The notes under the pieces: generated by a model | What the model was told of the DNA's origin: nothing | What the model saw: the letters and a program-made list of their open reading frames with translations, nothing else | Database searches by the model: none | Origin: Triticum aestivum | Lineage: Eukaryota > Streptophyta > Magnoliopsida > Poales > Poaceae | Direction of reading: 5' to 3' | DNA length: 64,000 nt | Assembly (NCBI RefSeq): GCF_018294505.1 | Contig: NC_057814.1 | Coordinates: 36,645,054 to 36,709,053 of the forward strand | Translations under genes and position numbers: made by a program | In this document: one piece after another, positions 33,501 through 44,521 of the stretch | Numbering within the stretch: the stretch's first letter is position 1 | How the letters are laid out: each line of letters begins with the position of its first letter

Positions 33501-34452
33501 TATAGAATTCTTGGAAAGTATAAAGGCCTATTTGAATAAGTGTTTTTCAATGAAGGACCTTGGAGAAGCTGCTTATATATTAGGCATCAAGATCTATAGA
33601 GATAGATCAAGACGCCTCATTGGTCTTTCACAGAGTACATACCTTGACAAGATATTGAAGAAGTTCAGTATGGATCAGTCCAAGAAGGGGTTCTTGCCTG
33701 TATTGCAAGGTGTGCAATTGAGCACGGCTCAATGCCCGACCACGGCAGAAGATATAGAAGAGATGAGTGTCATCCCCTATGCCTCGGCCATAGGGTCTAT
33801 TATGTATGCCATGCTGTGTACCAGACCTGATGTAAACCTTGCCGTAAGTTTGGTAGGAAGGTACCAAAGTAATCCCGGCAAGGAACACTGGACAGCGGTC
33901 AAGAATATCCTGAAGTACCTGAAGAGGACTAAGGATATGTTTCTCGTTTATGGAGGTGACGAAGAGCTCGTCGTAAAGGGTTACGTCGACGCTAGCTTCG
34001 ACACAGATCTGGATGACTCGAAGTCACAAACCGGATACGTGTATATTTTGAATGGAGGAGCAGTAAGCTGGTGCAGTTGCAAGCAAAGCGTCGTGGCGGG
34101 ATCTACATGTGAAGCGGAGTACATGGCAGCCTCGGAGGCAGCACAGGAAGCAGTCTGGATGAAGGAGTTCATTACCGACCTAGGGGTGATTCCCAATGCG
34201 TCGGGCCCGATGACTCTCTTCTGTGACAACACTGGAGCTATTGCCCTTGCGAAGGAGCCCAGGTTTCACAGGAAGACCAGGCATATCAAGCGTCGCTTCA
34301 ACTCCATTCGTGAAAGTGTTCAAAATGGAGACATAGATATTTGTAAAGTACACACGGACCTGAATGTAGCAGATCCGTTGACTAAACCTCTCCCTAGGGC
34401 AAAACATGATCAACACCAGGACGCAATGGGTGTTCGATTCATCACAATGTAA
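30549..34452 (+). CDS. Copia gag-pol polyprotein, N-terminus missing, frame open
   Basis: The frame is open for about 1300 codons to the TAA at 34450. Counting from 30532, the order is gag (DUF4219/UBN2-like), CCHC knuckle CFYCKGSGHWKRNCPKY (~231), protease WVFDTGAVAHIC (~278), integrase zinc finger from HCRLGHIG (~419) to CEPCLMGK, integrase core IHTDVCG (~477), LRSDRGGEY (~541) and a Glu in QRNGVSERRNRT, reverse transcriptase from KWIFKKK (~829) with YVDD (~979), and RNase H with YVDASFDTD (~1150) and STCEAEYMAA. This is the Copia order (integrase before reverse transcriptase). The protease active site DTG is kept; the next residue is Ala where Ser is usual. The gag start, LTR promoter and primer-binding site are gone, so it cannot act alone. 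No stop or frameshift is seen, which suggests a fairly young copy. Confidence 0.93.
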
Positions 34453-34472
34453 CTAGATTATTGACTCTAGTG

Positions 34473-34484
34473 CAAGTGGGAGAC
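34473..34484 (+). promoter_or_regulatory. polypurine tract
   Basis: CAAGTGGGAGAC directly precedes the 3' LTR. Confidence 0.85.
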
Positions 34485-36138
34485 TGTTGGAAATATGCCC
34501 TAGAGGCAATAATAAATGGTTATTATTATATTTCTTTGTTCATGATAATAGTCTATTATTCATGCTATAATTGTATTGTCCGGAAATCGTAATACATGTG
34601 TGAATACATAGACCACAACCTGTCCCTAGTAAGCCTCTAGTTGACTAGCTCGTTGATCAACAGATAGTCATGGTTTCCTGACTATGGACATTGGATGTCA
34701 TTGATAACGGGATCACATCATTAGGAGAATGATGTGATGGACAAGACCCAATCCTAAGCATAGCATAAAAGATCGTGTAGTTTCGTTTGCTAGAGCTTTT
34801 CCAATGTCAAGTATCTTTTCCTTAGACCATGAGATCGTGCAACTCCCGGATACCGTAGGAGTGCTTTGGGTGTGCCAAACGTCACAACGTAACTGGGTGA
34901 CTATAAAGGTGCATTACGGGTATCTCCGAAAGTGTCTGTTGGGTTGGCACGGATCGAGACTGGGATTTGTCACTCCGTGTGACGGAGAGGTATCTCTGGG
35001 CCCACTCGGTAATGCATCATCATAATGAGCTCAATGTGACTAAGGCGTTAGTCACGGGATCATGCATTGCGGTACGAGTAAAGAGACTTGCCGGTAACGA
35101 GATTGAACTAGGTATTGGGATACCGACGATCGAATCTCGGGCAAGTAACATACCGATTGACAAAGGGAATTGCATACGGATTGATTGAATCCTCGACACC
35201 GTGGTTCATCCGATGAGATCATCGTGGAACATGTGGGAGCCAACATGGGTATCCAGATCCCGCTGTTGGTTATTGACCGGAGAGGCGTCTCGGTCATGTC
35301 TGCATGTCTCCCGAACCCGTAGGGTCTACACACTTAAGGTCCGGTGACGCTAGGGTTGTAGAGATATATGTATGCGGAAACCCGAAAGTTGTTCGGAGTC
35401 CCGGATGAGATCCCGGACGTCACGAGAGGTTCCAGAATGGTCCGGAGGTGAAGAATTATATATAGGAAGTCCAGTTTCGGCCACCGGGAAAGTTTCGGGG
35501 GTTATCGGTATTGTACCGGGACCACCGGAAGGGTCCCGGGGGTCCACAGGGTGGGGCCACCTGTCCCGGAGGGCCCCGTGGGCTGAAAGTGGAGGGGAAC
35601 CAGCCCCTAGTGGGCTGGGGCGCCCCCCTTGGGCCTTCCCCCCATGCGCCTAGGGTTGGGAACCCTAGGGGGGGGGAGTTCCCCCTAGGGCTGGCGCACC
35701 CCCCAGGGGGCCTATATAAAGGGGGGAGGGAGGGCAGAAGGCTACAGCCTTTGGCGCCTCCCTCCTCCCCTGCAACACCTCTCTCTCTCTCGCAGAAGCT
35801 CGGCGAAGCCCTGCCGGAGAACCGCTACATCCACCACCACGCCGTCGTGCTGTTGGATCTCCATCAACCTCTCCTCCCCCCTTGCTGGATCAAGAAAGAA
35901 GGAGACGTCGCTGCACCGTACGTGTGTTGAACGCGGAGGTGCTGTACGTTCGGCACTCGGTCATCGGTGATTTGGATCACGGCGAGTACGACTCCGTCAT
36001 CCACGTTCATTGGAACGCTTCCGCTCGCGATCTACAACGGTATGTAGATGCACTCCCTTCCCTTCGTTGCTAGTAGACTCCATAGATGCATCTTGGTGAG
36101 CGTAGGAAAATTTTAAAATTATGCTACGATTCCCTACA
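34485..36138 (+). repeat. 3' LTR of the Copia element in B
   Basis: Starts TGTTGGAAATATGCCCTAGA and ends GATTCCCTACA; 1654 bp with TG...CA ends. A promoter-like CCTATATAAAGGGG is at about 35710, preceded by CCCCCTAGGG/CCCTAGGGGG-type words. It ends exactly at the ORF2 sequence. A CT-rich run follows the TATA box. Confidence 0.9.
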
Positions 36139-39100
36139 CATCCACCAATGGTATAAGCCTAAGAAGGAAGACCCTGAGGTGTCTTATGTCAATGATATGC
36201 AGAAAGATGATCTTTGGACTGAGCTGAAGGCAAATTCACCCTACCGCCAGAGGAGGATCCGGAGAAGCCAGTTATAGAGCAATTAATCAAGTCTCATGCT
36301 CTTAAGAAGATGGCAGACCTATTCAGGAGGTGGAAGAATGAGCTGAAAATGTTTGTCGACAAAGAAGAGACACCAGAATTAATCGGCCGGTATGAGAAGA
36401 TCAGAGATCACTGGCCCGCATTTGTGGCCCACAAGACATCGGAAAAGAGTAAGAAGATGTCAGCGACAAACAAGAAGAATGCTGCGAAGAAGAAGCTTCA
36501 CCATCGCATGGGGTCAGGTGGCTACCTCAAAGCCCGGCCTAAGTGGGCCAAGTCTGAGAGGGATCTGCTTGATAAAGGGATCGAACCAGAGACAATGAAC
36601 TGGCCAGACCGTTGCCGGACTTGCTTCTTCGGGGCTGGCGGAACCTTGGACCCTATATCAGGGAGGTGTCGTTGGACGGACGAGCAACTTGCAATACCCG
36701 TCAAGAAGCTTAAGCACTATATCGATGCAGCGCAGCAAGGGACGTTCGTTCCAGACAGAGAGAACGACGATCTCACAATGGCCCTCGGGAATCCTGAGCA
36801 CCCTAGACGGACACGAGGCACGCCAGGCTCCGTTCCATGGAAGGCTGGTTTTCCGGACGCGGGCGGTTACAAAACCCAGGAGAGGAGGAAAAAAGTGGAG
36901 CAGATCCAAATTCAGAAGCTGCACGAAAGGGTTCAAGCGCTAGAGGAACGAGACGGCAATCGAGATGCCGAAACTGCCCACGAAGCTACACCGCCATCTC
37001 AGCTGGAGAATGCGGCTTCTGCTAGCTACCCCGTGGATGCTATCACGGAGTCTCAACATTGCCACCTTATGGCGGAATGGCAGAACTTGAAAGTAAAGGC
37101 GGCTGTTGGCTCTGTTTTACCTACTGAACCCGGCGCAACCTACCACTGCCGGCCGATTCCAGAAGGATATGCTAGGGTGATGGTGGATGAAATAACGGAG
37201 GGATTTGAGGACCTCCAGCTTGACCACCCTACCGGTGAAGGGGAGACTCGGCTGGGTTTAGCTCTGAAGACTCCATGCCTATGGCGGAAGGAGCTCATCA
37301 AGCTTCCGAACTGGACGGCTCCGGCGAGTAAGGGCACTCCGCCTCCTCCTCCGCCTCCTCCTCCGGCGAGTGATGAGGGCACTCAGCCTCCTTCTCCGGC
37401 GCGTGGCGGCACTCCGCCTCCTTCTCCGCCAGCGCCGGCGCGCCAGAGCAGCCAGCCTCCTCCTTCTCCTCCTCGTCAGCAAGGGCGAAAGAGACCCGCC
37501 GCCGCTGCGGCTGTTCCGGCGCGTCGTAGTCCTTCTCCTCCGCCTCATAAGCAAGGAAAGAAGACAGCCGCAGCCGCTCCGTCTGCTCTGCCGGCGTCTA
37601 GCAGTACAGCTGCCAGAGGCGGGAGGCAATACAGATTCGGTCCTTCTCTGAAGACTCCAGAGAAGTTACCATATGAGAGGACCGAGGAGGAGAACGCGAA
37701 GATCGTGCGAGCCGAAGTGAAGAACTTCTTTGAAGGGGTGAAAGCAAAGAAACATCCACCTCCGGAGGAGAAGGTAGATCCGGTGAAAGCAAAGCGCACT
37801 CTGGCTGCCCTGACAAAACCACCAAAGTCTCCGCCGAGAGGCAACTATGAGCGCGTTCTTGCAAAGACATATGCCGAAGCGGAGCGGTCGGGAAGTACTG
37901 TCAGTGATAAAAGGTTGAAAGAACGACGAGCTGGGAAAAAAATTGCCCAGCTTGGCGAACAAGCGAACCAATCGTGCCCCCCGCTCAAGGTGTCAAAAGA
38001 CATCGTCGCTAATGATCCGAGTATGGTGCCCGGTTATAGCAATCTTGGAGATTACCTGCCCGACGATGTACATTATGAAATCATGGAGGTGGACGAACAC
38101 AAATACCATTACGGGAAGCCTCTCGTCAAAGATGTCAGATCTCTAAGCACGATGATGCGAAGACTAGATGATTGGTACATGAAAACCTGCAGAGAGTCTG
38201 ATGGGATGAGTACTTTGACGCTGAGAGTTAAACCGGAGCATGACCTCGTTGGAATTGAACTGCTGAATGTTCCATTTGAGGATTTCTTCCAGTTTTACAA
38301 TCAAAAGGCCCTCGATAAAACAACGATCACTTGCTACTGTCTGTAAGTAGTACTACTTCTGTCATTAAGTCTCTCTATATAGGTCAGCTCTTTCATTGCA
38401 TGTATTTATACTTATCCTCACTATATTATGCAGATTGAAGATCGCCGAATTGAAGAAAAGACAAATCGGTGATATTGGGTTCATTAACACAAATCTCATA
38501 GATGCATATACGGTTGAAAAACATCCCAAAGAAGCCGAGGCCAACTTGCTACAATCGTTGGTATTAAATCAAAACAAAGATATAATACTCTTTCCTTACA
38601 ACTTCAAGTGAGTGTTACTGTCTTGTGCATATTCGGTTTCCCTTATTAGTCCAGGTTATGGTAATGTAATTGATGACTTATGCATGCATGCGCAGCTTCC
38701 ACTATATTCTCCTAGAGATTAAGCTTGAGCCGGGAGTAGTAACCGTCTTAGACTCGAGACGAAAAGATCCCCAGGACTATGCGAACATGACTCAAATGCT
38801 CGAGAAGTAAGTTAAATCGATCATTATCCACCATATCAGCAACTTTGTTCATTTCCTGATATCAAGTAATTGTTTTCTTTGTCTGGCAGGGTTTGGAGAA
38901 AATTCACCTCAAAAGCTCCGGGACTGCCGAAGAAGCTGCAATTTAATCACCCGAAAGTAAGTACTATAGTAGCATGTTCCATGCATCTCCTAGTGATTCA
39001 AGCGGTAGTTTCATCAATACCATTTAGCATGCTTGCTTATCAGTTTGATTGACCTCTATTTCTTGTAAAGTGGTTGTGGCAGGAACCCGGGAATAATTAC

Positions 39101-39414
39101 TGTGGATACTACGTTTGCGAGTCCATCCGCTACCATACCTGTGAGCGGGACTACACTGAAGAACAATATGAAGTGCGTAAGCAATAATATTCACAATTTT
39201 ATTTTATTACCATCATTTGTGTTGAGTTTCATTTATTCATATATATATGTATTGACCCCCTTCTTCAAATTAGATGTTTCGGAAGCGGGATGAACTTCTA
39301 GCAGAAGATCGTATGCGAGGAATTCAAGAGGAATTGGCGGCATCCTTCCTTGACCACGTGATCGCTGAAAACGGAGAATACTATGTGGACCCTGTGTTCC
39401 TACAATATAATTAG
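36139..39414 (+). pseudogene. CACTA ORF2 of element B with Ulp1-like protease C-terminus, 5' part lost
   Basis: The N-terminal exon and promoter are missing. A 1-base deletion near 36236, relative to A, breaks the first ~30 codons, then the frame is open to 38342. It encodes a conserved ORF2 region (FRRWKNELKMFVDKEETPEL; a coiled coil near VQALEERDGN), a Pro/Ala-rich linker (~37330-37600) and a Lys-rich stretch. Five further exons fit GT-AG rules in phase: 38434-38607, 38697-38806, 38890-38956, 39083-39172 and 39274-39414. Together they give an Ulp1/C48-type cysteine-protease fold: His in FHYILLEI, Asp in TVLDSRR, Cys in GNNYCGYYVCES. Ulp1-type proteases cleave SUMO conjugates; such domains are known from grass DNA transposons, but the target here is unknown. 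From about 36240 on I see no lesion if this splicing is right. Confidence 0.75.
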
Positions 39415-39739
39415 GAGATTGTATTGTAAGAGATAATTATTGTATATATGTAGCCGGTAGTGTCGGATAGATATACGAGAACTTGTTGTTCGACCAATAT
39501 CTCGGAGAAGGAGAGGTGGTCGATATCACTTCTCTCTGTATGCATATGTTCATGACGATCTTCTGTTTTCTTCATTTGATTACTAGCTAGCGTGTCTACT
39601 CCTCTCCATACGTATATAGTACGTAGCGTCGACCAAGCACGGAGATAAGAGAGGACACTTCTCTCTATTAATTAGCTAGCTAACACAATATATGAAACAC
39701 CTAAATTAATCCCCCAAAACCCCTAAACCACCCCCTTTC
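39415..39739 (+). other. 3' untranslated region of ORF2 and spacer
   Basis: Non-coding, AT-rich. GAGGTGGTCGATATCACTTCTCTCTGT and a related AGAGGACACTTCTCTCTATT segment suggest an old internal duplication. No gene seen. Confidence 0.5.
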
Positions 39740-39782
39740 AAAAAAAAACCTCAGCTCCTGCCAGGTGCTGACGCGTGGATGC

Positions 39783-39992
39783 CTATTGGTCCCGGTTGGT
39801 GACAACAACCGGGACCAAAGGCCCTCCTGCCTGGGCTCCCCGCACCGGCCACGTGGACGGCCTTTAGTCCCGGTTCGTGTAAGAACCGGGACTAAAGGGC
39901 TAGGGCATTAGTAACGACCTTTTAGTACTGGTTCCAGAACCGGGACTAAAGGCCCTTATGAACCGGGGTAAAAGCCCCTTTTCCTACTAGTG
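39783..39992 (+). repeat. 3' foldback array and terminus of element B
   Basis: Three or four foldback units with GGTCCCGGTTGGTG, TTTAGTCCCGGTTCG or AGAACCGGGACTAAAG arms, then the terminus CCCCTTTTCCTACTAGTG. It is simpler than the 5' array. TAT follows. Confidence 0.9.
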
Positions 39993-39995
39993 TAT

Positions 39996-40890
39996 AGGAG
40001 TACAAAGATCAACTTGGAGTACAAGACAAGGCAGGACCAAATCCTAGTCTATCTTATACTTCCTAATAATCCTTATACTCAATATCCCTCCGCAGTCACA
40101 ATGGTAGCGACGCAGACGGTGAGACTGGAGAAGAATCCGAAGGCAAGCCGACGGACACCCCCCCCCCCACAGTCGTAACAGTCGACGCATCGCGGAGTCG
40201 TGGCTGTAGTGGCAACCAACGAGGTTGCTCAAGCATGGCGGTAGCCCTTTGTGCCGTTTTGTCATGGTAGCCGAGAGCGTAGGTGGTGGAGCCATGGTCG
40301 AGGTAGCCGTGCGAAGAATGTCGTGGTCGATGTCGAGTCGGGTGGCCGGTGTCGAGGAAGTCGCCATGGAGCCGCGGGCGCAAGGCGGCGTCGAGTTAGT
40401 CATAGGCGCAGTAGTATCGAAGTAGTGGAGCGCCAGGGAGAAGACGTTGTTGACGACGCGTCGCGCCGGGGTTGCCAAGCTCGGAGACATATCGTAGACG
40501 AAGGCACGCACCGGTGTTGCCAGCACCGGGCATGCGTAGAAGGACGAAGACGAAGTTGACGAAGCGCCGCACCAGGCTTGCCAGGCCCGGGGACACGTCG
40601 TGGACGAAGGCACGCTTCGGTGTTGCCAGCACCGGGCTTGCGTAGACTGGGACCTGCACGAGCTGTACGCCATGTCGAAGAAGTCGGAGAAGCCAGCAGA
40701 GAAAGACTCGACGGCGGTTGCGGCGCCAATCGGCGCGGGGCCAATGTCGCCCACGGTTGTCTGAGTAGACGAAGTGGTTGAGGTAGATGACGGCGACGCT
40801 GGCGACGGGCTGGTGCTGGACGAAGATGAAGGAGGTGCACCAAAACAAGGCTTTGTTTGGCGGCCAACAACTCTTTTTTGATACAGGCAT
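39996..40890. repeat. non-coding repeat-like DNA with a ~105-bp tandem duplication
   Basis: GC-rich Arg/Ser/Ala-type frames on both strands, none convincing. Two units, about 40462-40539 and 40567-40645, share GACGAAGGCACGC and GGTGTTGCCAGCACCGGGC. The first 100 bp (GTCTATCTTATACTTCCTAA) resemble the end of an LTR or leader, but I cannot assign it. Confidence 0.4.
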
Positions 40891-40933
40891 CTAGCTCCTG
40901 TTGCTGTGACAAATGTTTTTGGATATAATCACC

Positions 40934-42106
40934 TCAGACGTTTCACACATAGCCTGCCTATGAATTTCATCCATTTCTTGCTCAAGCTCCGTGTTTAACA
41001 TCGGAGTTTCCACATCCCTCTTCTTATGAAATACTGGGCTTTGGAAATTGTTCTTCTTCAGCTCCTCTAGTTCCTCTATCAAACTAATCTGCTCCAAATT
41101 GTTCTCCTTCTGCTCCTTTATCAAACAAACCTGCTCTGATTCAACAACATCCAAAACAGATAATGTGTCTTTCAGTTCCTTTTCTGTGGCTTCCTTCTGC
41201 CTGCAAGCTTCAAGGGTACGTAAATTTGCTGCTTTCAGCTCATCTCCTAAAGCAGTTGCCCTGACCTCAGCTTCTGCTCCGGCTTTCATCTCATCCACAA
41301 GAATTGTTTTGGTTATGTCTAATTCCAGCTGCAGGCTCAATGCATCTTCTGAGTTGTCTTGTTCCTTTGCAGGTGCATGAGAGTCATCTTGCTGCAATGT
41401 TGACGATACATTATGTCCACAGTCAAATAGCATAGCGTTAAGATTTTGTTATTTCCATCACCACCGCAACAGACGAGCACATATAAATTCAGAAGCTATT
41501 GCGCATATTAGAAGTTATCGGGCTGTTGTGCTTTGGGACTTGGCAGTGCAATGTGGCATCTCTAGGTGCAAAATCAAACTTAGAAGGCACTGGAGGCACA
41601 ATACAACACAGGGATGGTGATGGAAAAGGAGGATAACAATTTGATGAATATGACAGACGAGGGAGGTGCAATCTGTTAGAATGCTTGATTCTAGCATTGC
41701 AATAGCCAAATCCTATCAGCTGTACTGGCTTTTATTTATCACTAGGATGTTCTGTAATATTTCAAAGAGTGTTAAAGGGGTCATATATGACTGAAAATAG
41801 TGACCAGTCTCAATTTAATAACCTTAAAAAAAGGAACAGGGCTTTTATTTATCACTAGGATGTTCTGTAATATTTGAAGTAGATGCGTTTCACCTGCACA
41901 TTGCGATTCTCCTCCTGGAGCAAGATGGAGTCTCGGACCTTGGAACGTTGGGCCTGCGCAGAACTGGCCCCCGTCGTCGAGAACCCCAACCTCTGCACCG
42001 GCTTCGGCTTGATCTCGGTCGGGCGAAGGGGAGTGGTCACCGCGCCGACCCGCGCCAGCGTCTTGCCCGCTGCCCTAGCCACCCGATCCTTCTTGGGCGT
42101 CCGCAC
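40934..42106 (-). pseudogene. fragment of a host-like coiled-coil gene, two exons
   Basis: Exon-like block one, 42106 to about 41896, reads TPLRPTEIKPKPVQRLGFST and ends at a GTGAAA donor after QEENRNVQ. Block two, about 41410 to 40934, starts after a GCAG acceptor-like site and ends at a GTGATT donor-like site. It is charged and heptad-like (KEATEKELKDTLSVLDVVES, LIEELEELKKNN), typical of a long coiled coil, for example of kinesin or myosin tail type; the identity is not established. The frame is open within both blocks, but neither a start nor an end of the gene is present. It is most likely a captured or copied fragment. Confidence 0.45.
41728..41875 (+). repeat. two copies of a ~36-bp direct repeat
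   Basis: GGCTTTTATTTATCACTAGG...TGTAATATTT occurs at 41728-41762 and again at 41840-41875, 112 bp apart. The repeat lies between the two exon-like blocks of the coiled-coil fragment. Confidence 0.9.
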
Positions 42107-42141
42107 CGGCCGCGGGGGCTGCCCCGGTGGCTGGATAGCGC

Positions 42142-42168
42142 GGGGGGGGGGGGGGGGGGGGGGGGGGG
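42142..42168 (+). repeat. run of 27 G
   Basis: An uninterrupted G tract after GCGC and before CGGGAGG. The exact length may be a sequencing or assembly estimate. Confidence 0.8.
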
Positions 42169-42252
42169 CGGGAGGCCACGACGGGCTCCGCCGGGGCGGG
42201 AACCGAAGCTCCGCCAGGCCGCGCGGTCTCGTCGCTCCCGCTCCCGACCCCG

Positions 42253-42786
42253 CGCATTCTCGTCAAGCTGGACTACCCGTCCCACCGCGAGCACTCCCGC
42301 CTCCTGGTGAACACCGAGACTGGCCGCTTCCACATCAGGAACATCCCGATGCTCCACCGCTACTTTGTCATCTCCATCACCACCGACGGGCTCCTCGTCC
42401 TAGAACTACTGCCTATGGAATCTGAATGTACACTGCTATGTATGGGTGGCTGCGACGACGGAGGGATGCAGTACGCCATCACCGGACATGACAGCGGGCG
42501 GCAGTACACAGTTACGAGTGAGAGAACAGATCGAGGGGAGCTGCGGTTTCCCCCCTCCGCCTTCAGGTACTGGGGGAATCACCCCATGGCGGCCCACCTG
42601 GAACAATACCTTGCCTGGGGGAATCACCACATGGTACTGTACCGTGCCCCAACAGGAACAATCCTGGTCCTGGCACGAGCAGGGCGTGTTCGCGTAAGCA
42701 GTGTGGAGATGTCCCCACGATACCTCCCGGGGAGTTCCTCGCCGGATCAAGCACCATCGTCCTCCCGAGCTATTGGGATTTCTTAA
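42253..42786 (+). pseudogene. fragment of an F-box-type protein body
   Basis: The frame from 42253 reads RILVKLDYPSHREHSRLLVN and RYFVISITTDGLLVLE. The words RLLVN(x)TGRF and TDGLLVL resemble the part following the F-box in a large grass F-box family. After about 42420 the frame stays open to 42786 but the sequence no longer looks conserved. It lies upstream of F-box N-terminal pieces (42836 and 43270), i.e. in the wrong order for one gene, so the pieces have been shuffled. The call is from pattern memory. Confidence 0.4.
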
Positions 42787-43380
42787 GCCCGCTGCTTCTC
42801 TTTTCAGGTGACCTGACACGACGCGACTGAGCAGGATGCCGGACAGGAGAGGCGCATCCGTGTTGGACGACCTGCCCAACGACATCATCGTCGGCAAAAT
42901 CCTCATCATTCGGGCGCTGCCGCATGGTCCGCACATCGTGGCGCAGCGCCACATTCACGCCGGAGTTCATGGCCGAGCACCGCCGCTGGCGGCCGTCGCT
43001 CCCCATCATCGACGGGAATGGGCTACCAGCCAGTTCCTCCGTGACGCTCCTGTCGCTGGAGCCACCAGCCAGCACATGCTCTTCCATTGGCCACTTCAGT
43101 CGCAAGGAGCAGAGGAGAGCTAGCTAGTTTGACCACCGTTCCCCTTCCCCACGATACCTCACGGGGAGTTCCTCGCCGGATCAAGCACCGTCGTCCTCCC
43201 TAGCTATTGGGATTTCTTAAGCCCGCTTCTTCTCTTTTCAGCTGACCCGACACGACGCGACTGAGCAGGATGCCGGACAGGGGATGCGCGGCCGTGTTGG
43301 ACGATCTGCCCGACGACATCATCATCGGCAAGATCCTCATCCTGCTGCCACCCAAGGACATCGCCGAGCATCACATAAGA
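42713..43380 (+). repeat. 434-bp tandem duplication around the F-box start
   Basis: CCCCACGATACCTC...GGGAGTTCCTCGCCGGATCAAGC begins at about 42713 and again at 43147; about 190 bp of each copy align well. The distance between ATGs is also 434. Confidence 0.85.
42836..43123 (+). pseudogene. F-box gene N-terminus, broken (copy 1)
   Basis: The ATG at 42836 opens MPDRRGASVLDDLPNDIIVG, an F-box start (LDDLPNDII..KIL). After KILI the sequence is scrambled and the frame shifts near 42910-42925; the second frame continues VRTSWRSATFTPEFMAEHRR and PSLPIIDGNGLPASS, which fits the region after the F-box. A CTTCTCTTTTCAG acceptor-like site lies about 30 bp before the ATG. The gene cannot make a normal product. 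F-box proteins are substrate receptors of SCF ubiquitin ligases, but that is only the origin of this piece. Confidence 0.6.
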
Positions 43381-43401
43381 ACTACTACCTCTGGAATCTG
43401 A
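43270..43401 (+). pseudogene. F-box gene N-terminus, truncated (copy 2)
   Basis: Tandem duplicate of the previous fragment, 434 bp downstream, with MPDRGCAAVLDDLPDDIIIG then KILILLPPKDIAEH. It keeps the LPPKDIA part of the F-box that copy 1 lost, but is then joined to a copy of the GAATCTGAATxTACACTGCTATGT piece also found at about 42419. It stops soon after at 43401. Confidence 0.6.
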
Positions 43402-43504
43402 ATATACACTGCTATGTATGTTGCAGGCAATGAACTCTTCTACAACAGAAAATATCAGGAAGCAGCCCGAGTAGTCCGTTCGTCTCACACTCTGTGCAGC
43501 AAGC

Positions 43505-44521
43505 AACAGCTAGAATAGGCCAGTAGAAAAGGCGTGAGCAGTCAATTCAAGCAGTCAGGCAATGACTTCCTTTTGACTCGAATAGGAAATTGCACAAATC
43601 ATCATAAATTTTGCATAGAACATCCGATTGCCTCAAACTCGCCTCATACTCGGGCCGCCCGGTCAAATTTGCTTCTATTCACATTTAACATTATTACTAT
43701 ACACATTTAACATTATTGAAATGATTGATTAATATTTTTTAAAATATTTTTCATCAGTTTTTTCATTAAACCAAAGGAATATAGCAAAAAGAATTGTTTT
43801 TTGAGGGAAATAGCAAAAGAGAACTTGGAAATAGAACTATTTAGATATTCTCATTGGTCTATTTTCAGTGCCAAACACACTCGCCTAATCTTATCCGGTC
43901 GTTGGGATTTCACAAGAAATATAAAATGCACCGATCGATCATCCGGTTCCGATCCAATTTGAACGCGCGCGGTGCGCATTGTTTGAATTCAACTTGGAAA
44001 CAAACAAGATGCACGCATGCATGCTGGCGGACTCCGTTGTTGCTTGGTCTCTGACTTTACGATCTCGAACATATAATCGTCCTCAACAAAGCTTAATTAT
44101 TTTCTTCCTCATAGTCGCTGGTGAGAGTGAGTGAGACGCTCGGATGCGACACCTGGGCGTGTTCGTTGTGTTGGACTAGCCACTGCATTCGGCGGCCGCA
44201 GCCTAGCCAGGACTTTTGTATTACTACACTGCACGTGTGTAGAGTAATTATCGAACTAGTTTAGTCCTTGATACTACTATTAAGTATTTCGAAAATGAAT
44301 GATTAGTTAGAGAAGACCAGCCAAAAATTGTGACTGATCTGCGGCATTACTGTATTGTAGTCTGCCAACAATGGTTGAATACTTCGGGAGGATTAACAAA
44401 TGTCCAGACTCCAGACGAGGCTGCAACTTGTCTGCCGCTGGCTTGAGTGTTAGTACGTTTTATTAAGTTCTTAACATGTTGATTGATGCTTTCTTAGAAA
44501 TTAAGGGTATGGACATAAACA
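43505..44521. other. unassigned AT-rich stretch
   Basis: I see no frame, tRNA, LTR or clear terminal repeat. ACTATACACATTTAACATTATT-like words repeat near 43680-43710. Its last ~50 bp contain ACATGTTGATTGATGCTTTC, which resembles the sequence directly after element D. Confidence 0.4.

Larger units (their letters stand above)
30549..36138 (+). mobile_element. Copia retrotransposon (Angela/BARE/WIS-like), 5'-truncated
   Basis: It begins abruptly within gag at TTGGGTCCGGAACCTGAG (W-V-R-N) and lacks the 5' LTR, primer-binding site and the first gag codons. The polyprotein frame, polypurine tract and whole 3' LTR are present. The 3' LTR is followed directly by CATCCACCAATGG of element B ORF2, a sequence that is continuous in element A (near 12390), so the insertion point is known. 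The missing left side went together with flanking element B sequence in one deletion. The family call is from memory of the LTR start. Confidence 0.9.
24479..39992 (+). mobile_element. CACTA (En/Spm) element B, complete ends
   Basis: It starts CACTAGTAGGAAAAGGGG at 24479 and ends with the exact reverse complement at 39992; the perfect terminal inverted repeat is 21 bp. TAT precedes (24476-24478) and follows (39993-39995) the element, a 3-bp target duplication as in CACTA insertions. It is 15.5 kb including a nested Copia element. Order: 5' array, promoter, small gene, TNP2, internal array, Copia, ORF2, 3' array. Relative to A it has lost part of the 5' array, and, next to the Copia 5' end, the ORF2 promoter, minisatellite and first ORF2 exon. 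Confidence 0.95.

Noticed and set aside
37279..37629. Antisense frame of Arg-rich composition under the ORF2 linker
   Set aside because: It is the shadow of the Pro/Ala-rich coding repeat on the plus strand.
42836..43401. A functional F-box gene
   Set aside because: Both copies are frameshifted or truncated within about 100 codons and joined to unrelated pieces.
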